Part shown: one piece after another, positions 1 through 13,100 of the stretch | How positions within the stretch are numbered: the stretch's first letter is position 1 | Layout: each line of letters starts with the position of its first letter | From: Panulirus ornatus | Taxonomy: Eukaryota; Arthropoda; Malacostraca; Decapoda; Palinuridae | Assembly: GCF_036320965.1 (NCBI RefSeq) | Contig: NC_092276.1 | Location: 5,855,782-5,919,781 of the forward strand | DNA: 64,000 nucleotides | Reading direction: 5' to 3' | The notes under the pieces: model-generated | What the model was told of the DNA's origin: nothing | The model's input: only the letters and a program-made list of their open reading frames with translations | Database searches by the model: none | Position numbers and translations under genes: made by a program

Positions 1-800
1 CCCAAGCCCCCATCCACAATCAGGCCCTAAAAATCTTTCCACAATTTCCACGTCATTTGCACTAGTTCAGCCTACTGAAAGTACATTGTCCCCCATAACC
101 AAATCGTTCCAATTTGTTTAATCCCTTGCATGACTTATAGCCTCCTGGACGTTCAGGCCCCAAGCCTTCAAAGCATTTTTCACTCCATCCTTCTATCCAC
201 TCCTTGGTTTTCCCTTTCTTCCTTGTTCCTTCTGCTACTGACAAATATAACCTCTTAAGTTATTCTCTCCTCGCTAATGTTCTCCAAGTCTAAACCATTT
301 CATCGCATCCTCTTTAGTTTCACTGCTCATCTCATATTACCACACCTCTCTCTTACCCTATCATTTCTTGTTTAATCAACCCTCCTTACATCACATACTG
401 TCCTTAAACATTTCATTTCCAACACATTAAACCTATCCTTTACATTCTCCTCTAATGTCAGCATCTCAAATAAGTACAGCACTAATGGAACTACTATACC
501 ATCAAGCATACCCATCTTTGTCCTAAAATATAGGGCCTCCTTTTCCACACACTCCTTAATGTAACCAAGACCTTTATCCACTCCCCACCCACCTTAAAAC
601 TCAATTCAGCTCCCATGGTTGCATTCGCTGCCATATCTACTCCTTGGGACCTAACACTATGCTTAGTAAAGGTTCTCATCATTCAAACACACTCCAAATA
701 ACTTGTCTCTTTTCACTGCTAAATGTAACAACCTTGCTCTTACACTCTTCATAAAAACTCTTAACTGCTTCAAGCATTTACATTAAACCCCACTGCTTTT
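1..800 (-). mobile_element. Decayed RTE-type LINE, 3' half
   Basis: On the minus strand broken frames show [31 protein letters not shown] and the downstream 3' UTR, recognisable as the C-terminal third of the RTE LINE that fills this window. It is highly diverged, with many stops and indels: an old copy. It is cut by the window edge. Nothing else is seen here. Confidence 0.75.
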
Positions 801-899
801 ATATAATGGCACTATAAGTTATCCATGTCAAGTACAGACACAATGAGAAGTGACAACAGTTTCTGTCCTAAACTCTTAAACAACAGCTGTGATACTTAC

Positions 900-1123
900 T
901 TGTTACTAAGCCTCAACATGGAATCCGTTTGCTCTGGTGTTAGACCAGCCATGGCTGAAACATTTGAATTCAGAAGACCCTCCTTACTCTTCAACAGGAA
1001 CTGGAACTCAGAGTCATAAGTAGGCTCTGACGTTACACCACGGAGACGAATGCGTGCCAACAATATTGCAAAAACAAGCTGATCTGTGTGCAACATACCT
1101 CGAGCAACACGTGTGTATGTCAA
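900..1123 (-). CDS. DYNC1H1: DYNC1H1 exon: approach to AAA6 (second part), last exon in window
   Basis: Residues 1660-1733, phase 0 to 2. Reads [20 protein letters not shown] then LLARIRLRG and [16 protein letters not shown], ending LRLSN plus two bases. Acceptor ATTTCTTTACAG, donor AACAA/GTAAGT. The following exon is not found between 1 and 899, which holds only LINE debris, so it lies outside. Confidence 0.95.
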
Positions 1124-4100
1124 CTGTAAAGAAATATGTTTGTGTTTGTAAGAATTATTTCCTTCAATTAAGGAAACCAATTAATTCATGGACACACTTT
1201 TACTTAAGTAATAATGTGAACAAGATGACTGACAACCTACAAAATAATTCTGAAAAAGTCTGAAAAGTTTGCTGTTAACATTTTAGAACTTTTATGTATA
1301 TATTTCAGAATTTCAATAACAAATATCAAGTCTAATCAAGGGAATCTGGCATCCATGCCCTTTACCAATCTGCTGCACTGGGGTTGGGAACCCCAGTTCA
1401 GAAAAATCAATTCTGATACCCATTCCCTCCTGGAACTCTCTCAAGTGGGTGATTTCAGCAAAAGAGTCTTCATTCCTAGTGAACCCCAGTGATGCTTCTT
1501 AGCCTTTAGTGCATCACCCTTAACAGGCCACTTACAAAGGGCAACTCTAGGGAAGTGTTGTCGTGTTATGTGGGATAAGGAGAAAATGTATGTTTGAAGA
1601 AAGAGTGCCAGAATTCCATAAGTGAGTGAGGTAGAAAGAAAAGACAGCTACCTGGGTCAGAGGAGTAGAACCTGACTAGCACTGAAGTGGTGGCTCACTA
1701 TGTAGCCATCACTAACCCTTCCAATACCCAGGCTGATAGTACCTGCTCGGTGGCTGTCTACCAACTAATTTGAAAAAATGGTGTAAGGATGTATGCACTT
1801 CATTTACTCCAAATATATGGCAACAAAAATGAGGATTCTAAAAACACAGACAGATAAGTAGATAACATGACATACTGGACATGGTCTAGGACTTACCCGG
1901 AAAAGATCATTTGTTATGATGGACAACCTACGAGCATAATCAGTTTGGTCCTTGATGTTAGGGTTGTTGGACAGGACATCAGTGAACACATCCAAAAAGA
2001 AATGTAATGAATATTGGTACAGGAAGTGCACCTGATGTAGGGCATCCAATGTGAAGTAAATACTTGAACATGCCTGCCAAAGAAAAATTATAGATTGTTA
2101 AAACACATCATAACAGATTTGTCTTTCCCTGGTGTTACCACGCTAAGGTGAGAAACACTAAAAAGACTATATCATGAAATGTATATACAAGCAAATCTGC
2201 ATGACATATATGTGAGTATGATTAATGATTTATGATTAACTTCTTATGATATATCAAAAGAGGGTTTTTACATCTCTTGAAGTTTATTAATTTCAACCTT
2301 CATCTTCTCTCATCTTTTTTCCTTCAGTTATAAAGTCCTCACAATCCTTCACATGATTCTTCCTTCTAAATCAACAAGAGATAATTCTTTAGGCAAGAGC
2401 ATTTTCCTTGTCCATCTCCATTCTGGATTTATGCTAAGGCTTTATAATAATCAATTATCCTCTATATCACAACATTAAGAAAATTCCAACCAAAAGTCTT
2501 GACTTATATAAATCATATAGGCCTCAGAATGTTCACAGCCAAGCTCATGAATCATAAATTAAAAAATATACCCACTGACTGCTGATGTGCCAAATGTGGA
2601 ACAAGACTTCTCCAGCAGTTGGCTGCGAGTTTACCATATATGCTCTGAGACATCCAAAAATCCCCGGCATAGTACATAGAAGAAATTACCTATGTGAAAG
2701 GCAAAACAGTTTTAGGGAAAGGAGGTCATGCGTAATGAACATTTTAGATTTCTGTGAGATTTCTTGTGTGACTAAGGGCAATGGCTCCAAAATGTTAATG
2801 GGACTGGTGAGAGTAAAAGGTGGGGGAGCTTGTAAAGAATCTTAAAAGTAATAGTTCGGATGTGGTAGGAATGGAGGAAACCCAAATCCTTGGGCAGGAT
2901 GTATGGAGTGAAAGTGTGAAGTGTCCGGAGTCAACCATGGAAAGGTCTGCGGGGCCTGATTGTTTTTCATACTTGATCACCGTTTCCCATAATAATGCGG
3001 TAGCATCAGGAGCAGACAAAGGAAGGCCACATTCACTCACATCCATTCTCCAGTTGTCATGTGAAATGCACAAAAACCACAGCTCCCTTTCTCCCTACCT
3101 ATGACCCATGCCATGCAACCATATAACATTGTTAGAACTACCATTCCTCCGAACATACCCATTTTTGTTCTCCAAGATAACATTCTCTCCTTCCACACTT
3201 CCTTTATCACTCTCAGAACCTTCGCCCCCTCCCCCACCCTGTGACTCATTTCTGCTTCCATGGTTCCCTCTGCTGCTAAGTCCACTCCTAGATATCTAAA
3301 ACACTTCCCTTCCTCCACTTTTTCTCCATTCAAACTTACAACCCAATTAGTGAAAGTCTATAAAGGTTGGATAGCTTTGTTGTTGATAAAATTTGTAAAC
3401 AGTTCTTCTTCTTGTTCACATAATAAGTATATGATACACTTGTCGCCAGATTTGAATGCACCCGACCTCCATTTAGGTAGTCACTTGTTTACCAAGTGGT
3501 GTCTTAGCTATGTCTTTTCACTGTATATCAATTGACAAGTTACATTTCTTTCTTGTATCTCCCCTGATGATGTGCTTATTACATGAAAGTGCACCTGGGA
3601 ACTTTCTGTTTTTCATTTCCCCATGGACTCACAGGAATATACTTGATTATGCACTCAATTGTGATCCTTTCCAACATGTATGCATGTGTGTATATGATAT
3701 GTATATGTATGTCTATGTATATGTACATGTATGGGCATTTATGGGGATTAGGAATACTTCCCACGTATTCCCTGCTTGTCGTAGTAGGCAACTAAGTGGG
3801 GCTGGAAAACTTTTCCTTCCATTTTTACTTTGCAAAAAAAAAAGAACAGAGAAGGGGGTTAAATGAGGATATTGCCTCTAAGGCTCAGTCCTCTGTTCTC
3901 AACGCTACCTTGCAAATATGGGAAATGGCAAGTATGTAAGAAAAAAAAAATATGGGTATATGAGTGGATGGGCTGTTCTTTGTTTGTTTACTGGTGCTAT
4001 CTCACTGATGCGGGAAACAGCGTTCAAGCATAATAAAAAATAAAAATCCTTATTCATCGATTCATCTATACACACATACATAAATGTATATGTCTTTGTA

Positions 4101-7100
4101 CGTATATGTATTTATACGCTGAAATGTATATGTACATGTGAATGTGTGGGTGTTTATGTATATACATGCATATGTGGGTGGGTTGGGCCATTCCTCATCT
4201 GTTTCCTTGCACTACCTTGCTAACGCGGGAGAAGGCGGTTAAGTATAATAAAAATAAATAAATATATACATATTCGCCATTTCTTGCGTTAGCAAGGTAG
4301 CATCGAGAACAGAGGTCTGAGCCTTGGAGGGAAAATCCTCACTAACCCTACTTCTGTGTTTCTTCTTTTTAAAAAGTGAAAACTGGAGGGGAGGATTTCC
4401 AGCCCCCTGCTCCCACCCCTTTAAGTTATGTTCTACGACACACTGGCAACACATGGGAAGCAGTACACTGCCAAATAGTTTCTGGCAGTCCAGGTAAACA
4501 AACAATTTAACAAGCCTGCCCTTTCTCACAGAAATCTAAGAAGTTCATTAAACACGAACTCCTTTCCCTAAACCTGCGTTGCTTCTTTAGTAATTTCTCA
4601 TCTGCAGAAAGTTAGCCATTTGCTTTCTGACTATCTTTTCCAGTACCTTACAGACTGCACTTGTTAGCAATTCTGTCTTTAGCTCAGTGCCTCTTGATGG
4701 TCTCAATTCCTCTAGATGGATCTGATGTTAGGCCTTTCCCACTATATGCATGTGTGATTACTATTTCTGTGTTACAAGTGGAGAATTTCACACTTGTGCT
4801 GCCCCATCTCTCAACCTTGTCGTTTCTTCCTCTATGTGAGTACATACAGACAAATACACCCTAGCCTATGCCAAGTATCCATATGTCGACCAGCCCTGAT
4901 GTGAGGATGGACACCTGGATTGAGTGTGGACCAACTGTTGCATGTAAGCCCAAACCCAGTCAGTCCTGTGCTGACTCATGGTGTAAATTCATAAATGACA
5001 CTGCAAAATGGTTACTAGTGACTGGAAATTGATAATCTTTAATCATCCAATGTTAAACACATTTCATAAATCATGCTAACATGATAAATGCATTTTTTCA
5101 AAAGAAGTAAACACTTTCAAAAACACCCAAATAATATCAATGCAATGTAATGGAAAACACACTTAAAAAATTCTTACCGAAGATAAAGGAAGATACTGCT
5201 GAGAAACCATTTCAATCTCATTCATAGTCTTGTCTGTTTCCTGTACTTTCAATGAAATATCAGCCGCTTCCTTCTTTAAAGTCTCTAAAGTTGTGATAAC
5301 TGAATCATCATCCAAAATTTGACCCTTAGCATCATTTAGCACCTGCAACAGGTTCTTTTCCAACTGCCTTAACCGAAGCTGGAATTCACCTGTGTAATAA
5401 AGATAAAGGCAATGAAAAGTAAGCTAACACATTTAATTAGGTTCATTTCTTAATATTAGTACCAAATATATGGCACCTAATTTAAAACAAGTTCATTTAC
5501 TAAATAAACATAACAACTTTGCTGGTAACTAAGCATCAGTGTTTCATGGAGAACCCCTCACCTTACTAAAGAACCAAGAACTTGACCCAAATATCCTGCA
5601 TCATAAACCTCACACAAACTTTCTTACAATCTTTGCCAGTACCTGCTCCTACTCATTTTACTTCATTTCATTCATATAGTCAAAATCTCTATATGCTGAT
5701 TCTTCCTAATGTCCATGATGCAGCAGTTATCCATTCTATATTTCAGGAATCAATCCCTGCATATCTATCTCTAAAACATTTAAGAAAATCCACCTCCACC
5801 TCTTACCCATTTTTAGGGGACTCACCTAAAAAACCTAAGGAAACCCAAACCAACAGTTTGATAAGCTGGAGACATTACTTTCCATTTTGTAGACTGAGAA
5901 TGAAAAAAAAAGAGTACCTGCGAGTACGTATGATGAGATGTAGCCTGACTGCAGGGCCAGCACGAAGTGCTCACTGCATGTCTTAATCGGGTACAAACAC
6001 TTTCGTTAACACTTAACATACAATATTCCACATTCTATATTCCACATTCCAGGTAATATTTCAAACCAGGAGAGCTCTTTCCTTTATGACAATTTGACTA
6101 TAAAAGCATGATACAAGACACTTATTCATTGGACAATTCAATGAAAAGATGATACATCGTTACACTCAGACACGACATGACGCTATAACATCTTACAATC
6201 TAGGACTGTGGTGGCTACGGGGTTCGAGACAAGGAAAGCCTACATTACCTTTCTGGGCACAGGACTACTGAAGGAATTGGCTGCTAGACTCTCATCTAAG
6301 CCTTTTATCTGAAGGAACAGCCAGGTGGGAACAGCTAGCCATGCCTTGACCTGCCATCTACGGTTATGATAGGTCAGACTGACCACAATTACCCTTGATT
6401 GGTCAAAAGACTGATTGTCACGCCCTCATCCCAACATGATTGGCTGGAGGAGGCCTAAGCTCCGGCCCTCATACTGTCTAATGGCCCAGCCCTGCATCTC
6501 TGATGACACAAACAGGATGGGTGGGCAAACTTTCCCAGGCATGACCTCGTGGCTGACCCTGGGTCACTTAACCATGGAACCTGAGAAGTATTAGTGGCCG
6601 GTTACAATATGCCCTGCCAATCTTGGCCACCTGACTTGAGGTGTATGAGATCACAAGTACACGTGGAACCGTGGGACCAGTCAAGGAAGCTCTTGGGACC
6701 TCCCAGGTCACCATGTGACTTACCTAAGCATACAAATCTCTATCCTAGACACAACGAACGCGCAGGTTTGTAACAAAGTAAATAGTAACTTTGGATTCTT
6801 TTCCAAGTTCTGCAAAAATTTTCTTTATATTCTGCTCTCTTCTATGGGATTTCAATATTTCTACCCCTGCATTCTTTATTTTATCTAATTCTCTTGTTCT
6901 TGTATCTTTTACTGTTATCCTCTCTTTCTTTTTCTTCACCTTATGCATTTTCCATTCTGTACTTTTCTTTTTCTTTAGTGATCTATTCAATGATTATCTG
7001 GCCTAATCTCTCACAGTATATTCTTGTGTTTTAGTGATCTATTCAATGATTATTTGGCCTAATCTCTCACAGTATATTCTTGTGTTTATCACCAAGTCAT

Positions 7101-10100
7101 TGTATATGAAGACCTCACTCCCTTTTGAGCTTGTACTCTTCATGATCTTTTTCCATTCTGATTTGTCATGGTAAGAATTTATATAATCCAACCCACAGTC
7201 TTTTACTAATGTTGCTGTACTGTGTTCGCAATCATTCACTTCCATTTCATACACAGTATTGGTTTCTAAGATATAAGACTTGACTTACCTCCATATATAA
7301 AAACAGTGCCATGTCATTTGTAAAATTCTTTCCTGCTATTCAATAACATGGAAGCTAATGTCACCAGTCCATATTATGATTAGGTTAGCTTTCTCTCATC
7401 CCTTCAAAATTCATTCAACTTTAAAATCACTCTGAAGTCATTTAGTCTTGTTTTTGGAGGTCAATACAAAGAAAAATTTAGTTTCTGGCTGGGATCATCA
7501 CTATAAATATTCACAGCTATCAAAACTCACATTCGTCTGTTTTCCTTATGACCTAATGTGAACATATACTGCTACGTCCCTTTTTTAAATTTGGTTCTAT
7601 CTTCTCCGAACATTTCATATTGTCCCACATGTGCTCCAACTTCCCCTTTTTCATTAGGACAAGTTTCTTACATATCAAGTACAACTGTATTATCCTTTGA
7701 GTATTCAATGACGTAATAAATACTGATACCTGATTTTTCACTTATGAGAATTTGTGTGTTTACATACATTAGCTCCTGGGGATTCCTCCGTTTTTTTATT
7801 AGTCCTCAGTTGATTCTTAGTTATAGAATCTTACCTTATATTTCTAAATTTCTCATGTGTAGTTATTTAACTTCAAATTCTGATAGAGGTGTTGTCATCC
7901 AAATCATGCTGGTGAGATTTTACTACCGCTCTACTCCTATGTCTGCTACATCTTTCCTTATCCAGTTCTCGAATATAAAAGAATTTCATTGGTCATGAGA
8001 GTTTCTGTGGAAGTCATAACCTGAGTAGTTCTCATTCCATGTTTTTGGTAAATGGTGGTATGTAATTTCCATAATCATATTTTGGCTATTCTAGATTTAC
8101 ACTTTGAGTGGCATCTGTGACAATTATTTTTCCAACTATTATCAAAATTATGTCTGTTCCAGAATTTCGTTCTTTGGTTTCTATATTTGTTCAAATCTGT
8201 ATATTTGCCTTTCTTCATATATAGGGACATTTTCATTTCCTTCCCCTCTTGCATTTTCACCGATTCCTTTACTGCGTCTGGAATTTTCATTTTATTCCAA
8301 TGGTATTGGATGTCTAAATTTTCATCTCTCTCATTTCCTACACACTTGATCATTCATAAAGTAAAAGCAAGCATCTGTTTGGGATGGGCTTCGTGGGTGC
8401 ATCACTATATTTACATCTCCCAATTTGCATGTATGAAATTAGCAATGATAATAGCATATTTCTAAATGTGCATAATCACATATCTCTTTATCATAACATC
8501 CTCTGGCAAACAACGTTCCAAAAAGGAGTGCTTTCATACATATTCTGGGGCGATTATATCCATAATCATGAAAGTATTTGCACATTCCTATCAAATAGTG
8601 TCAGTATGTTATTGCCTTTCATCTTACTTATCAATACCTCTCTTTTTTTTCTTCACTTTCTTTGTCTACTGCAATTTTTTGACATGTTTCTATTTTTCAT
8701 ACTCTTTCACATTAATCTATATCACTGTTTTGTCTTTCATATGATTCAATGATAGTTTCTTCACATTTCCCTTGTATATGTTTAGTAGCATTTTCTGTTT
8801 GTAATAACATCTTGATTCATTTCAATCTCTTCAAAGCCATCTTCCTTGCTTAAACTGTAAACTATTTTGGTCTTTTTTCTGTGTGTGCAAGTATCACAGC
8901 ACTCTAAATAACAAGTCTAAATCAAAAGAGTATATCATACTATAATAGTATATTATAATATGAATGTGTATGTATGAGTATGCATATGTACATATGTGTG
9001 CATACATGTACATATAAGTGTATGTGAGCAGATGTGCCTTTCTTCATATGTTTCCAGGTGCTAAAAAAGGAGATGGCCATCAATTATCAAAAAAAATAAA
9101 ATAAAAATACAACATTATACTATACTGGAAAACTTATTTGACTGATGAGGTTGTCACTTGAAAAAAATCCAAAATTCTGGTTTGAAAAATTTCAGTTTTG
9201 GAAATAGGTCATTATTATTACATTATCATTTTTTCCTGCATCATCAAGGTAGTGCCAGGAAAGAGATGAAGAATGGCCCATCCACTCATATACACATTTG
9301 TACACGTAAACGCCCAGTTGATAGAGATGCTCTGTGGAAGGTATTAAGAATATATGGTGTGGGAGGCAAGTTGTTAGAAGCAGTGAAAAGTTTTTATCAA
9401 GGATGTAAGGCATGTGTACGTGTAGGAAGAGAGGAAAGTGATTGGTTCTCAGTGAATGTAGGTTTGCGGCAGGGGTGTGTGATGTCTCCATGGTTGTTTA
9501 ATTTGTTTATGGATGGGGTTGTTAGGGAGGTGAATGCAAGAGTTTTGGAAAGAGGGGCAAGTATGAAGTCTGTTGGGGATGAGAGAGCTTGGGAAGTGAG
9601 TCAGTTGTTGTTCGCTGATGATACAGCGCTGGTGGCTGATTCATGTGAGAAACTGCAGAAGCTGGTGACTGAGTTTGGTAAAGTGTGTGAAAGAAGAAAG
9701 TTAAGAGTAAATGTGAATAAGAGCAAGGTTATTAGGTACAGTAGGGTTGAGGGTCAAGTCAATTGGGAGGTGAGTTTGAATGGAGAAAACTGGAGGAAGT
9801 GAAGTGTTTTAGATATCTGGGAGTGGATCTGGCAGCGGATGGAACCATGGAAGCGGAAGTGGATCATAGGGTGGGGGAGGGGGCGAAAATTCTGGGAGCC
9901 TTGAAGAATGTGTGGAAGTCAAGAACATTATCTCGGAAAGCAAAAATGGGTATGTTTGAAGGAATAGTGGTTCCAACAATGTTGTAAGGTTGCGAGACGT
10001 GGGCTATGGATAGAGTTGTGCACAGGAGGATGGATGTGCTGGAAATGAGATGTTTGAGGACAATATGTGGTGTGAGGTGGTTTGATCGAGTAAGTAACGT

Positions 10101-13100
10101 AAGGGTAAGAGAGATGTGTGGAAATAAAAAGAGCGTGGTTGAGAGAGCAGAAGAGGGTGTTTTGAAATGGTTCGGGCACATGGAGAGAATGAGTGAGGAA
10201 AGATTGACCAAGAGAATATATGTGTCGGAGGTGGAGGGAACGAGGAGAAGAGGGAGACCAAATTGGAGGTGGAAAGATGGAGTGAAAAAGATTTTGTGTG
10301 ATCGGGGCCTGAACATGCAGGAGGGTGAAAGGAGGGCAAGGAATTGAGTGAATTGGAGCGATGTGGTATACCGGGGTTGACGTGCTGTCAGTGGATTGAA
10401 TCAAGGCATGTGAGGCGTCTGGGGTAAACCATGGAAAGCTGTGTAGGTATGTATATTTGCGTGTGTGGACGTATGTATATACATGTGTATGGGGGTGGGT
10501 TGGGCCATTTCTTTCGTCTGTTTCCTTGCGCTACCTCGCAAACGCGGGAGACAGCGACAAAGCAAAAAAAAACAAAAAAAAACGCCTACACACATATATA
10601 TACCTACACATACACAGACATATACATATGTGCATATTCATACTTGTCTTCATCCATTCCCGGTACCACCCCGCCCCACAGGAAACAGCATCGCAACACT
10701 CTGCTTCAGCAAGGTAGAGCCAGGAAAACAGACAAAAAAGGCCACATTCGTTCACACTCAGTCTCTAGCTGTCATCTTGTAAAGCACCAAAACCAAAGCT
10801 CCCTATCCACATCTAGGCCCCCACAGACCCTTTCCATGGTTTACCCCAGATGCTTCACATACCCTGGTTCAATCCATAGACAGCAAGTCGACTCCAGTAT
10901 ACCAAGTCATTCTAATTCACTCTATTCCTTGCATGCTTCTCACCCTCCTTTATGCTCAAGCCCTGATCACTCAAAATCTTTTTCACTCCATCCTTCCACC
11001 TCAGGTTTGGTGTCCCACTTCTTGTTCCCTCCAACTCTGACACATATATCCTCTTTGTCAATCTTTCCTTACTCATTCTCTCCATGTGTCCAAACTATTT
11101 CAACACACCCTCTTCTGTTCTCTCAACCACACTCTTATTATTTCCACACATCTCTCTTACCCTCTCATTACCTACTCAATCAAACCACGTCACATCACAT
11201 GTTGTCCTCAAACACTTCATTTCCAACACATCCACCGTCCTCCGTACAACCCTATCTATAGCCCATGCCTCACAACTGCATAACATTGTTGGAACTACTA
11301 TTCCTTCAAACATACCCAATTTTCCTCTCAGAGATAACGTTTTTTCCTTCCATATATAGTACACCTCTCCCAGAATCTTCACCCCCTCCCCACCCGGCGA
11401 CTCACTTTTGCTTCCATGGTACTGCTCACTGCAAAGTCCACTCCCAGATGTCTAAAACACTTCACTTCCTCCAATTTTTCTCCATTCAAACTTACATCCC
11501 AATTAACATGTTCCTCAACCCTACTGAAACTAATACCCTTGCTCTTATTCCCATTTACTCTCAACTTTCTCCTTTCACGTACTTTTCCAAACTCAATCAC
11601 CAACCTTTGCAGTTTCTCACTTGAATCATCCACTAGAGCTGTATCATCGGTGAACAACAACTGACCCACTTCCCAGGTCCTCTCATTCCCATAAGATTGT
11701 ATACTCACCCCTCTCTCCAAAACTCCTGCACTTAACTCCCTAACTACCCCATCCATAAATATATTAAACAACTATGGGGACATCACACACTCATGCCACA
11801 GACAGACCTTCAATGGGAACCAAACACTCTCCTCTCTTCCAACTCATACACATGCCGTACATCCTTGGTAAAAGCTTTTCACTGCTTCTAGCAACTAACC
11901 TCCTACACCATATACTCTTAAAACCTTCCATAAAGCATCTCTATCAATCCTATCATATGCCTTCTCCAGATCCATAAATGCTACATACAAATCCATCTAC
12001 TTTCTAAGTATTTCTCAAACACATTCTTCAAAGCAAACACCTGATCCACACATCCTCTACCACTTCTGAAACCACACTGCTCTTCCCCAATCTGCTACTC
12101 TGTACATGCCTTCACCCTCTCAATCAATACCCTCCCATATAATTTCCCATGAATACTCAACAAACTTATGCCTCTGTAATTTGAACACTCACCTTTATCC
12201 CCTTTGCCTTTGTACAATGGCACTCTGCATACATTCTGCCAATCCTCAGGCACTTCACCATGGTCTATACGTACAATGAATATCCTTACCAACTGATCAA
12301 CAACATAGTTACCACTTTTTTTAATAAATTCCACTGCAATACCATCCAAACCTGCCACCTTGCCGGATTTCATCTTCCACAAAGCTTTCACTACCTCTTA
12401 TCTCTTTACCAAACCATTCTCCCTGACCCTTTCGCTTTGCACACCATCCCGACTAAAATACCTTATATCTACCACTCATAATCAAACATAATCAACAAAC
12501 CTTCAAAATATTCACTCCATCTCCTTACTTCATCACTACCTGTTATTACATCTCCACTTGCCCCCTCCACTAATGTTCCTTACAAAACATCTTTTTATAT
12601 TTATATTTCATTTATTATACTTTGTCGCTATCTCCCGCATTAGCGAGGTAACGCAAGGAAACAGACAAAAAATGGCCCAACACACCCACATACACATGTA
12701 TATACAGACACATCTACACACACACACATATACATACCTATACATTTCAACATATACATATATATACATACACAGACATGTACATACATACACATGTACA
12801 TAATTCATACTTGCTGCCTTTATTCATTCCCACTGCCACCCTGCCAAACATGAAATAACAACCACCTCCCCCTGCATGCGTGTGAGGTAGCGCTAGGAAA
12901 AGACAACAAAGGCCACATTCATTCACACTCAGTAGCTGTCATGTATAATGCACCAAAACCACAGCTCCCTTTCCACATCCAGGCCCCACAAAACTTTCCA
13001 TGGTTTACCCCAGACACTTCACATGCCCTGATTCAATCCACTGACAGCACATTTACCCCAGTATACCACATTGTTCCAATTCACTCTATTCCTTGCAAGC

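Noticed and set aside
1..899. Search for the next dynein exon after 900
   Set aside because: All readable minus-strand frames here are LINE C-terminal debris; no segment continues LRLSN with dynein-like sequence.
6205..6260. Possible tRNA gene or tRNA-derived SINE, from a GGTTCGA B-box-like motif
   Set aside because: No A box at proper spacing, no cloverleaf arms, and the match covers only seven bases.
10004..10404. Many Ser/Pro/His/Thr-rich frames antisense to LINE coding regions
   Set aside because: Shadow frames of the RT gene caused by its purine-rich sense strand; no conserved motif.
12558..12808. Open frames rich in Tyr, Ile, Cys, His and Thr (e.g. [15 protein letters not shown]) on both strands, recurring at 23681, 26799, 28761, 42433, 52366 and 61822
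   Set aside because: They are the TATGTA/TACATA low-complexity part of the LINE 3' tail read in different frames, not proteins.
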